From Desulfobacterales bacterium (lineage in GTDB: Bacteria; Desulfobacterota; Desulfobacteria; Desulfobacterales; JARGFK01): a stretch of DNA of 64,000 bases. The stretch covers positions 39,630 to 103,629 of the forward strand of contig JARGFK010000002.1 in assembly GCA_029211065.1 (NCBI GenBank). Reading direction: 5' to 3'. The number at the start of each line of letters is the position of its first letter. Positions within the stretch are counted from its first letter, which is position 1. The notes under the pieces were generated by a model. That model was given only the letters and a program-made list of their open reading frames with translations, was not told the DNA's origin and searched no databases. A program made the position numbers and the translations under genes. Positions 1 through 11,328 of this stretch are shown piece by piece.

Positions 1-1317
1 GAAATCGTCGATCGGGCTAAATATTTACTGCTGGATTACCTGGGGGTTGCCGGCCGCGGTGCTTTGAGCGACTCCGCTGTTGCCGCCCGGAAAATGGTCG
101 CTAATCTGGAATCCGCCCCAAAAGGAGCGGTTGTCATTGGAACGAAGCAGTCGGCCAGCCCCCCTTATGCCGCCCTTCTAAACGGAATCGCCGCACATTC
201 CATCGAGCTCGATGATGTGGTCAATGAGGCCTCCCTCCATCCGGGGGTAACCGTCATGTCGGCGGCACTGGCCGCCGGTCACCTGGCAAACCGCAGCGGC
301 AAAGAACTCATTACGGGAATTGTCGCCGGCTACGAGGTCGTAATCCGCCTCGGCATCGGGTTGGATCCCTCCGCCCATTATGCCCGGGGATTTCATCCCA
401 CCGCTACCTGCGGTGCGCTGGGGTCGGCCATAACGGCCGCAAAGATTTTAGGCTTAAGTGCTGTTGAAATGAAAAACGCGCTGGGAATCGCCGGCAGCCA
501 GGCAGCCGGCTTGATGGAGTTTTTAAGTGACGGCGCTTTTACCAAGCGTTTCCATGCCGGCTGGGCCGCCCATAGCGGCCTGCTGGCAGCCCTGCTGGCC
601 AGAGAGGGTTTTACAGGACCCGGCACGGTTATCGAGGGTAAATTCGGTTTTTTAAAATCCTATTCCGACAGGCCGGATCCCGATCGCGTTCTGGCCGCCT
701 GGGGAAACCCCTACCAGGTCATGAAAACCAGTATTAAACCCCATGCCTGCTGCCGCTACAAACAGGGCCCGATTGACGGAATCCTCACGATCATGCGGAA
801 ACACGGGCTCACGGCCGCAGATATTGAGTCGGTCGAACTCGCCGTTTTAAAAACAGGCTTTGCGCTGGTGGTGGAGCCCGAAACCCAAAAGCAAAATCCG
901 CAATCCATCGTGGATGCCCAGTTCAGCATGCCCTTTGGCGCGGCGGTTGCCATCCTGTTCGGAAAGGCTTCACTGGATGAATATTCTCAGGAAAACCTGA
1001 GTTCCCCCGAGGTCCGGAAAATGATGAGCCGGATCCGCTGTGTTGCGGATGCCGAGCTGGAGAAGGACTTTCCCAGAAAATGGCCTGCCCGGGTGGCGAT
1101 AACAACGGGCCGCGGACAGGAATTTTCTATTAAAATTGATTTTCCCAAGGGGGATCCGGAAAATCCATTGACATGGGAAGAGCTGATCGCCAAATATAAG
1201 GAACTCGTCCAGCCGGTCTATTCTGTTGATCGCATTTCCAAATTAATTGAAACCATAAAGCGCCTCGAACATGTTGACACATTAAAATCACTATCTGAAC
1301 TATTGCCTGCCGGATAG
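1..1317 (+). CDS. MmgE/PrpD family protein, 5' end cut by window
   Basis: This protein belongs to the MmgE/PrpD family, whose best known members are 2-methylcitrate dehydratase and cis-aconitate decarboxylase; family members act on small tricarboxylate-like acids in the cytoplasm. The reading frame is open from base 1 with typical family sequence (KYLLLDYLGVAGRG) before the first possible start at 64, so the true start lies outside the window. Visible family segments include HSIELDD near the front, the Gly/Ala-rich helices around GSAITAAKILGL, and KPHACCRYKQGPID in the middle. A CaiB/BaiF CoA-transferase follows 57 bp downstream with its own strong ribosome binding site, so the two are probably cotranscribed and may handle an organic acid and its CoA ester. 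The exact substrate cannot be read from the sequence. Confidence 0.88.
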   Translation, partial: EIVDRAKYLLLDYLGVAGRGALSDSAVAARKMVANLESAPKGAVVIGTKQSASPPYAALLNGIAAHSIELDDVVNEASLHPGVTVMSAALAAGHLANRSGKELITGIVAGYEVVIRLGIGLDPSAHYARGFHPTATCGALGSAITAAKILGLSAVEMKNALGIAGSQAAGLMEFLSDGAFTKRFHAGWAAHSGLLAALLAREGFTGPGTVIEGKFGFLKSYSDRPDPDRVLAAWGNPYQVMKTSIKPHACCRYKQGPIDGILTIMRKHGLTAADIESVELAVLKTGFALVVEPETQKQNPQSIVDAQFSMPFGAAVAILFGKASLDEYSQENLSSPEVRKMMSRIRCVADAELEKDFPRKWPARVAITTGRGQEFSIKIDFPKGDPENPLTWEELIAKYKELVQPVYSVDRISKLIETIKRLEHVDTLKSLSELLPAG

Positions 1318-1374
1318 TTTAATTGGTTTTCTTAAAATGAATTAAGCAAAAATAATGATGAAAAGGAGACAGGA

Positions 1375-2643
1375 ATGGCGAAATCTAAAGAAGAATTGAT
1401 CCGGTTTATCGGGCAGCAGCGGGATGGAAAAAATTACACTGGCCTCCCCCTTGAAGGGGTGCGGGTGCTGGACATGTCCACCATTGTGGCCGCACCCTCG
1501 GCAGCCATGTTGTTGGGAGATGCCGGTGCGGAGGTGATTAAAATAGAAAACCCGAAGGTGCCGGACGGCCTGCGGGCCTGGAGTGTCGTTGAAGAAAACG
1601 GTATTCAACCTTATTATGCCATGATCGGGCGCAATAAATTTCCGGTCACCATCAACCTGAAAGCCGAAGACGGCAAAGAGATATTTTTTAAGCTGATCCA
1701 GCAGGCGGATGTTTTCATTGAAAACCTGCGGCCCGGATCCATGGAAAAGATGGGCCTGGGGGCCGACCGGCTGCTGGCGTTAAACCCGGGGCTGCTCATC
1801 GGAAAGGTATCCGGCTACGGACAAACCGGGCCCTACAGCATGAAACCCGGGTTTGGTACACTGGCCGAAGCTTTCAGCGGATTCACTTTTCTTAACGCCC
1901 ATCCCGGCGGCCCGCCCACCAGTCCGCCCATGGCCCTGGCGGACTTTATCGCCGGGCTTCATTTGGCTTTTGCGGTGGTCGTTTCCCTGCGGGCTCAAAA
2001 ACGGATGAAATCGGGCGGCCAGGTGATTGATATATCCCTTTTTGAGCCGCTTTTCAGCCTGCTGGGCGCTGATTTTTTATCCTATTATCTCACCGGCGAA
2101 GTTCCCCGGCCCATCGGCAATGAACTTCGCGGAGCAGCCCCCAGAAACAATTACCGCACCAAGGAAGGCGATTGGGTGGCATTGTCCTGTTCTTCCCAGG
2201 GAACCTGGGAAAGGTTGGCCGAAGCCATGGACCGGCAGGATATGATCAAAGACCCCCGTTTTCTGACCAACGAACAGCGCATCTCAACGGAAAGCCGCCG
2301 CATTCTGAATGAAACCATACAGGAATGGATCGGAAGCAAGGACACCGAAGAGTTTCTCGACATCTGCACGAAACTGGGCCTTACGGCCGGGCCGATACCC
2401 GATATGAAGGATATCGATGCCGATAAACATTACCGGGAAAGAAAAACGCTGGTGGAAATAGAAGACCCGGCCACCGGCATTATGATGAAAATGCCGGATA
2501 TTGCCTACCGAATGCTGGGCGCACCTGCTAAAATCCGGTTTGCCGGCCTGCCCGTCGGTTCGGCCAATGAAGTCATTTATCAGGATCTTTTAGGTTTCTC
2601 TGCTGAAGAAGTCGAAAAGTTTAAAAGAGAAGGCGCCATATAA
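1375..2643 (+). CDS. CaiB/BaiF family CoA-transferase
   Basis: A family III (CaiB/BaiF) CoA-transferase of 422 residues, the usual length. These enzymes move CoA between acyl-CoA thioesters and free acids through an aspartyl-CoA intermediate. The N-terminal GVRVLDMSTIVAAPSAAMLLGDAGAEVIK-type segment, the DVFIENLRPGSMEKMGL block and the ALADFIAGLH segment carrying the expected catalytic Asp are all present. AAAAGGAGA lies just upstream of the ATG. The gene stop is only 4 bp from the stop of the convergent PBP1A gene. The acid substrate is unknown; the MmgE/PrpD neighbour suggests an organic acid activation and dehydration step. Confidence 0.92.
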   Translation: MAKSKEELIRFIGQQRDGKNYTGLPLEGVRVLDMSTIVAAPSAAMLLGDAGAEVIKIENPKVPDGLRAWSVVEENGIQPYYAMIGRNKFPVTINLKAEDGKEIFFKLIQQADVFIENLRPGSMEKMGLGADRLLALNPGLLIGKVSGYGQTGPYSMKPGFGTLAEAFSGFTFLNAHPGGPPTSPPMALADFIAGLHLAFAVVVSLRAQKRMKSGGQVIDISLFEPLFSLLGADFLSYYLTGEVPRPIGNELRGAAPRNNYRTKEGDWVALSCSSQGTWERLAEAMDRQDMIKDPRFLTNEQRISTESRRILNETIQEWIGSKDTEEFLDICTKLGLTAGPIPDMKDIDADKHYRERKTLVEIEDPATGIMMKMPDIAYRMLGAPAKIRFAGLPVGSANEVIYQDLLGFSAEEVEKFKREGAI

Positions 2644-2647
2644 ATTT

Positions 2648-5056
2648 TTACATCCCCTGCTTGTAAAAGTCTTCCGGTTCGGTGACCGTATTCGGTTTTT
2701 TGGTGTATTCGGTGGGCGCTGTTCCTTCTTTAAAGCACTCAAAAATAACTTTTTTCGATTCACGAATCGGCAGCAGGCCGGTTTCGGCATCGATTTTTGA
2801 AAAGACAACGCCTTCCGGCACCTGAAATACCCGGATGGGTTTATCCGCCAGAATTTTTTTCATAAAACCCAGCCAGATCGGGCTGGCCGCCCTGGAGCCG
2901 GTTTCTCCCTTGCCCAGAGATCCTTCCTCATCAAACCCCACCCATGTCCCGGTGATATACCGGGGCGTATACCCGACGAACCAGGCATCATACAGGTTGT
3001 TGGTGGTGCCTGTTTTGCCGGCCACGGGCCGGTTCAACGCCCGAACCCGTCGTCCCGTGCCCTGCTTGACCACCCCCTCCAGCAGGCTGGTGATGATATA
3101 AGCGGTGCTTTTCTCGATTACTTTCTCCCGGGCGGGTACCGCCTCTTCCAGGACATTTCCGTCCCGGTCTAGAATTTTTACCACAAAAACCGGTTCGATG
3201 AGGTATCCGGCGTTGTCAAACACGGAATATGCCGTGACGAGCTCCAGCAAAGAAACACCGGACGAACCCAGCGCAATGGAGAGGTCCCGATTCAACTCCG
3301 ATGTAATTCCCAGTTTGTGGGCATACTCGATGGCATAATCGATACCGATATCTTTTAAAATCTTGATGGTGATCACGTTGCGGGACTTTTCCAGGGCATT
3401 ACGCAGGAGAGTCGGCCCGTGAAATTTTTCTTCATAGTTTTGCGGCTTCCACTTTAAATCATTTTCCAAATCCTGAAAAACGATCGGCGAGTCGATCAAG
3501 ACGGTGGCGGGGGTATAGCCTTTGTCGATGGCGGCGGCATATACCAGCGGTTTAAACGCTGAGCCCGGCTGGCGCCGGGACTGAGTGGCGCGGTTAAACT
3601 GGCTGCGCTTAAAATCATTTCCCCCCACCATCACCTTGACGTGGCCTGTTTCAGCCTCCAGGGTCAACAAGGCGGACTGGGCTTTCGGAATTTGCTCCAG
3701 GGCCAGCTCCCAGGGTTCCGGCTCTATCTTTTTCTTTTTGATCCTGACCAGAATGACATCCCCAACCGTTACTGCTTCCGAGGGATGTTTCAAGCGGGTT
3801 TCATAGAAGGCAACTTCCGGATCCGGTCTTCGCGCCCAGCGCATATCGGCGACTTCAATCATTCCGATCATTTTTCCCATTCGAACGGTTACTGAACCCT
3901 GGGCGTCGCCAACGGCAATGACGACCCCCTCAACCGTCTGCCCCTCCTGTGGAACCGATTCTTCCCGTTTTGTCTGGATTTCTTTTGAATACGCTTCGAT
4001 TTCTTCGGCTGCCAGGTGTCGGACCGGCCCGCGATATCCCTGGCGTTTATCCAGCGCTAATAAGCCTTTTCCGATTTCCTCGATAGCGATCTTTTGCATT
4101 TCAATATTAACGGCCGTGTAAACCTGCAGTCCGCCGTTATATAACATATCCACACCATATTTGCTCTCGATGTACTGGCGCACATATTCGGTGTAAAACG
4201 GCACTTCTTCGATATACCAATTGCGCCGATCCTTAATTTCCAATTGTGTGTTGATGGCTTCGGTGGCCTGGATATTTGAAATATATTCTTCCGCAACCAT
4301 ACGGTTTAGCACATAAATTTGTCTTTCCTGGGCCCGTTCCGGATATCGGAAGGGTGAGTATCGACTGGGGGCCTGGGGTAATCCGGCTAAAATGGCACAT
4401 TCGGCAAGGTTTAGCTCCGAAACGGATTTGCCAAAATAATTCTCGGCCGCCGCCTGAACGCCATAAGCGCCATGACCCAGATATATCTGGTTTAAATATA
4501 AAAACAGAATTTCCTCTTTTTTAAACGCCCGGTCAATTCGATAGGCCAGTATGGCCTCCTTGATTTTACGGGTATAGCTTTTTTCCGGGGTCAGAAAAAA
4601 AGATTTTGTCACTTGCTGGGTAATGGTGCTGCCCCCCTGGACAATGGTTCCGGCTTCGATATTTTTAAAAAAAGCTCTAATAATACTGAAAAAATCAATC
4701 CCTTGGTGCTTATAAAAGCGTGAGTCTTCAGCCGCTACAAACGCCTGTTTCAGCAACAGGGGCATTTCATCCAGGGAAATAACGATGCGGCGTTCTTTAA
4801 AAAATTCAGCAATTTTTCGATTATCATCCGAATAAACGGTCGTGATGATGGGGGGCCGGTAATCGGCCAGGGTTGCAATCCGTGGAAGGTCTTTACTCAG
4901 GTAGAAATACACGCCCAAAATGGCGAGGGTCGTGCAGACCGTTATGACGGCGATGAGTCCGAAAACCCATCGAAAAATTCTGGATAACCGTTTCGCCGCA
5001 CGGCGGCGCAGGTCTGTTTTTAGATTATCTGATGATTCGTTTTTTTGTTCAGTCAT
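2648..5056 (-). CDS. Bifunctional penicillin-binding protein 1A
   Basis: A class A penicillin-binding protein (802 residues) that polymerises and cross-links peptidoglycan in the periplasm. Domains in order: a basic cytoplasmic tail, one membrane helix at about 28-52, a glycosyltransferase 51 domain with catalytic Glu110 in the EDSRFY motif and GGSTITQQ at 141-148, an OB-like insert around 370-440, and a transpeptidase domain with the nucleophile Ser499 in SAFK, SRN at 558-560 and KTG at 681-683. The OB insert and overall length fit PBP1A rather than PBP1B or 1C. It is the last gene of the leftward dnaN-gyrB-thymidylate synthase-like cluster, 334 bp after its neighbour, so it may have its own promoter. 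Confidence 0.95.
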   Translation of the reverse strand: MTEQKNESSDNLKTDLRRRAAKRLSRIFRWVFGLIAVITVCTTLAILGVYFYLSKDLPRIATLADYRPPIITTVYSDDNRKIAEFFKERRIVISLDEMPLLLKQAFVAAEDSRFYKHQGIDFFSIIRAFFKNIEAGTIVQGGSTITQQVTKSFFLTPEKSYTRKIKEAILAYRIDRAFKKEEILFLYLNQIYLGHGAYGVQAAAENYFGKSVSELNLAECAILAGLPQAPSRYSPFRYPERAQERQIYVLNRMVAEEYISNIQATEAINTQLEIKDRRNWYIEEVPFYTEYVRQYIESKYGVDMLYNGGLQVYTAVNIEMQKIAIEEIGKGLLALDKRQGYRGPVRHLAAEEIEAYSKEIQTKREESVPQEGQTVEGVVIAVGDAQGSVTVRMGKMIGMIEVADMRWARRPDPEVAFYETRLKHPSEAVTVGDVILVRIKKKKIEPEPWELALEQIPKAQSALLTLEAETGHVKVMVGGNDFKRSQFNRATQSRRQPGSAFKPLVYAAAIDKGYTPATVLIDSPIVFQDLENDLKWKPQNYEEKFHGPTLLRNALEKSRNVITIKILKDIGIDYAIEYAHKLGITSELNRDLSIALGSSGVSLLELVTAYSVFDNAGYLIEPVFVVKILDRDGNVLEEAVPAREKVIEKSTAYIITSLLEGVVKQGTGRRVRALNRPVAGKTGTTNNLYDAWFVGYTPRYITGTWVGFDEEGSLGKGETGSRAASPIWLGFMKKILADKPIRVFQVPEGVVFSKIDAETGLLPIRESKKVIFECFKEGTAPTEYTKKPNTVTEPEDFYKQGM

Positions 5057-5390
5057 GATTCAGCCGTATTATTGCCATTGTCATAATTATGTTGCGATTC
5101 AGCCGTCGGACAATTCCGTTTCAATCGGCAAAAACTCGCAAACAAAAGCGCATACCAATTGAACACAACCCAGCTTTAACCGGTCACTTTTTTTATCAAA
5201 CCGCAGGGTTTCAGAAGCTACCAGATATTGAGGGTTTGAGCAAGCCACTCATTTGTGGGAAATTCGTCCGGACTGAGAAGGCTTTGTTACAGATGGTGTC
5301 TTTAGCGGTTTTACACTCCGGCATACCGATAATATTTTATTTTATCCCGACAGGACGGCGGGTGTATTGGATTTTGAAGCACTTTCCAAA
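5057..5390. other. 334-bp intergenic region, no gene recognised
   Basis: This stretch lies between the leftward thymidylate synthase-like and PBP1A genes. A rightward open frame (5089-5439) runs through it, but it overlaps the end of the synthase gene, lacks a ribosome binding site and has no family-like sequence. The region probably holds the PBP1A promoter, although no clean -35/-10 pair was found. Confidence 0.5.
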
Positions 5391-6053
5391 TTATTTATCT
5401 GTCCGCATGGTTCTTAATTTTGCCAGCTCCCAAATATAATCATACAAATGAAGTCCTTTGCTGGCAGCAACAAGTTCACCGTCACCCACTCCGATCTCAT
5501 GGGCCATGTATTCTTTTAAGAGCTGAATGGCCGCCAGGTTGGCCGGAAAGCCGTTCCACAGATCCCAGGACCTGAAGTAAACCATAAAATGAAGTTTGCC
5601 GTATCGGATACGGGTATCGATCCCGCGCAGACAGGGCGGATCGTTTAAATATAAAGCCTCCGGGTCCCCTACGGTCATGTATGCCTGGTTGGTGCCGTAA
5701 CCGTCTTCTGTATACATCCGAATGACCTCGGAAATTTGCGACTCAAGATACTGGCCGTAGGTATAGTCCTCATTGGGTTGTTTGGCGGATGTCATCAGAT
5801 AGGGCAGGTATTCCTCCACATATCCATCCGCAACAGGGTTGGGAATACCCAGGGCGGGGGGAATGTCCGGGATAAGGGGTTGAACGCCGGGATATTGAAT
5901 GTGCACGGTTACATAATCAAACTCAAGCCGCTCCTGACCCTCACAACTTCCTCTTTCGATCACATAGGTATGGCCGAAGTCTAAAATCTTGTAAACACAC
6001 TGGAACCAGGCGTCCGGAATATCTCTGGCTTGAATGGATATGATATTGAGCAT
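5391..6053 (-). CDS. Thymidylate synthase-like protein (archaeal-type ThyA homologue)
   Basis: A 220-residue protein with the core of the folate-dependent thymidylate synthase fold. The nucleophile region reads NDPPCLRG with Cys141, and is followed by the dUMP-binding RSWDLWNGFPANLAAIQ block at 161-177, which matches the RSxDxxxGxPxN signature of ThyA. It is shorter than E. coli ThyA, and the His normally after the catalytic Cys is Leu, as can occur in divergent archaeal-type homologues. The start lies 6 bp after the gyrB stop, so it is surely in the dnaN-gyrB operon. It probably makes dTMP, but the methyl donor and activity are inferred. A pyrimidine hydroxymethylase is an alternative. Confidence 0.75.
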   Translation of the reverse strand: MLNIISIQARDIPDAWFQCVYKILDFGHTYVIERGSCEGQERLEFDYVTVHIQYPGVQPLIPDIPPALGIPNPVADGYVEEYLPYLMTSAKQPNEDYTYGQYLESQISEVIRMYTEDGYGTNQAYMTVGDPEALYLNDPPCLRGIDTRIRYGKLHFMVYFRSWDLWNGFPANLAAIQLLKEYMAHEIGVGDGELVAASKGLHLYDYIWELAKLRTMRTDK

Positions 6054-6059
6054 TTTGTA

Positions 6060-9648
<3,589 letters not shown>

Positions 9649-9978
9649 TTGTATTCCCTATTATTATATATTTATAGTAATATTAATAAGGGGTGTTAAT
9701 AAATATAATAACATTATAAATTACTTATTTTATTTTAAAAAATATATAATTTTATTATTAATAAAGTTAAATTTTATATAAAAAATTTCAACCTTATATA
9801 CCATTACGATTCGTCTTTCTCATAAGTAGAAAGTTATAAACAATTTATTAAATTATTTTTTATATTATAATATGTTTAAACTGAAAAATATCCATATATT
9901 GTATTCAATTTTATTTGGAATAAATATATAGCGTGTTTTACTTGATTTTACAACAAAATTATCATTTTAAAGGTCTTT
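9649..9978. promoter_or_regulatory. AT-rich divergent intergenic region (promoters; possible origin-like DNA)
   Basis: This 330-bp spacer separates the divergent dnaN and EndoQ-like genes, so it must hold promoters in both directions. By direct count the 300 bases 9661-9960 contain only 42 G or C, about 86% A+T, far above the rest of the window. One DnaA-box-like 9-mer, TTATAAACA, is at 9834-9842 (one mismatch to TTATNCACA), but no cluster of good boxes was found. The position beside dnaN makes an origin thinkable, yet the sequence alone does not establish it. Confidence 0.55.
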
Positions 9979-11241
9979 ATGAAATTTATCGCAGATTTTC
10001 ATGTTCATTCACGATTTTCCAGAGCAACCTCTCAAAAACTTGACCTTGAAAATTTATATATTGCCGCACAATTGAAAGGTATTACCGTTGTCGGGACCGG
10101 CGATTTTACCCATCCCCAATGGTTTTTGGAAATAAGTGAAAAACTTGTCCCGGCTGAAGACGGGCTCTATCGCTTAAAAAAAAATATCGCTGCCGTTTGC
10201 GATAAAGCGGTCCCCATATCCTGCCGGTCAAAGGTACGTTTTGTTTTAACAACTGAAATCAGCAATATTTATAAAAAAGGGGATAAAACGCGCAAGAATC
10301 ATAATTTGGTTGTTGTACCCGATATAGAGACGGCGGCCCGGTTCAGCGAACGGCTGGGTGCTATCGGTAATATTCATTCAGACGGCAGACCCATACTGGG
10401 TTTGGATGCCAAAAAACTGTTGGAAATATTGATTGAAACGTCAGAAGAATCCTTTTTGATTCCTGCGCATATATGGACGCCCTGGTTTTCGGTAATGGGT
10501 TCAAAATCCGGTTTTGACTCCATTGAGGAATGTTTTGAAGAACTCAGCGAATACATTTTTGCAGTTGAAACCGGGCTTTCTTCAGACCCGGCCATGAACT
10601 GGCGGGTGTCTTGTCTGGATAAATACACATTAATATCAAACTCGGATGCGCATTCACCGATGAATCTGGGCCGAGAAGCCAATATTTTCAACACCGATCT
10701 TTCCTATCGGCAAATATTTTTGGCCATCAAAAACAGAAACCCAGAAAAATTTTTAGGAACGTATGAGTTTTATCCGGAAGAAGGCAAGTATCATTTTGAC
10801 GGGCATCGAAATTGCAGAGTTCGTTTCTCTCCAAAAGAATCCATCCAAAACAAAGGAATATGTCCTCAATGTGAAAAACCGTTGACGCTTGGGGTGTTAT
10901 ATCGGGTTGAAGAATTGGCGGACAGGCCGCTAAATGGTATGCCTGAAAAACATCCGCCCTTTTACAGCGCTATTCCCTTAACGGATATTTTAGCGGAAAT
11001 TTTACAGGTAGGTCCCAAAAGCAAGACCGTTCAAAACCATTACCGCATCCTTCTCGACAAATTCGGTTCCGAATATAACATTTTACACGGCATATCGACG
11101 GAAACCATAGAGCGGTCCGGCGCGACCCGCCTGGCAGAAGCCATCTCCCGGATGCGGCGCGGAGAATTGTCTATATATTCTGGGTATGACGGAGAATTCG
11201 GCAAAATTCAAATTTTTAATCCCGGCGAGAGGGAAAAATAA
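9979..11241 (+). CDS. EndoQ-like PHP-domain endonuclease
   Basis: A 420-residue protein of the endonuclease Q family. EndoQ nicks DNA 5' of deaminated bases (uracil, hypoxanthine, xanthine) and abasic sites, and is best known from Thermococcales archaea and some bacteria. The PHP metal site shows as DFHVHSRFS (His8, His10), GTGDFTH at 39-45, His164 and SDAHS at 222-226. A zinc-finger-like cluster follows (Cys279, Cys295, Cys298, with His276 nearby), as expected for EndoQ. The start ATG has AAAGG upstream. After its TAA the same frame continues open into the downstream helicase gene. It is divergent from dnaN. Family assignment is strong; activity in this organism is inferred. Confidence 0.9.
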   Translation: MKFIADFHVHSRFSRATSQKLDLENLYIAAQLKGITVVGTGDFTHPQWFLEISEKLVPAEDGLYRLKKNIAAVCDKAVPISCRSKVRFVLTTEISNIYKKGDKTRKNHNLVVVPDIETAARFSERLGAIGNIHSDGRPILGLDAKKLLEILIETSEESFLIPAHIWTPWFSVMGSKSGFDSIEECFEELSEYIFAVETGLSSDPAMNWRVSCLDKYTLISNSDAHSPMNLGREANIFNTDLSYRQIFLAIKNRNPEKFLGTYEFYPEEGKYHFDGHRNCRVRFSPKESIQNKGICPQCEKPLTLGVLYRVEELADRPLNGMPEKHPPFYSAIPLTDILAEILQVGPKSKTVQNHYRILLDKFGSEYNILHGISTETIERSGATRLAEAISRMRRGELSIYSGYDGEFGKIQIFNPGEREK

Positions 11242-11328
11242 ATAGGACAAAAAACACTTTTTGAATTACCCGAAAAAAACAAACCGGATCCCCCAAAAAC
11301 AATAGCGGATGTCCCGCAAATAGGGACG
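11239..11328 (+). other. In-frame TAA followed by open linker joining EndoQ-like and helicase frames
   Basis: The EndoQ-like frame ends with TAA at 11239-11241. The next 29 codons, 11242-11328, stay open in the same frame and lead directly into the helicase start at 11329. They read IGQKTLFELPEKNKP and onward, a Pro/Lys-rich linker whose QKTLFEL resembles a sliding-clamp-binding motif. Without this one codon the two proteins would be a single polypeptide of about 1,158 residues. Either a nonsense mutation split an ancestral fusion, or the stop is leaky. No ribosome binding site stronger than a GGGA close to the ATG is seen for the helicase. Confidence 0.7.

Noticed and set aside
5089..5439. 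Rightward 116-codon frame in the PBP1A upstream region
   Set aside because: It overlaps the end of the thymidylate synthase-like gene, and has no ribosome binding site or family features.
9649..9978. Chromosome origin with DnaA boxes
   Set aside because: Only one imperfect box is present; high A+T content alone is not enough, so it is kept as a possibility only.
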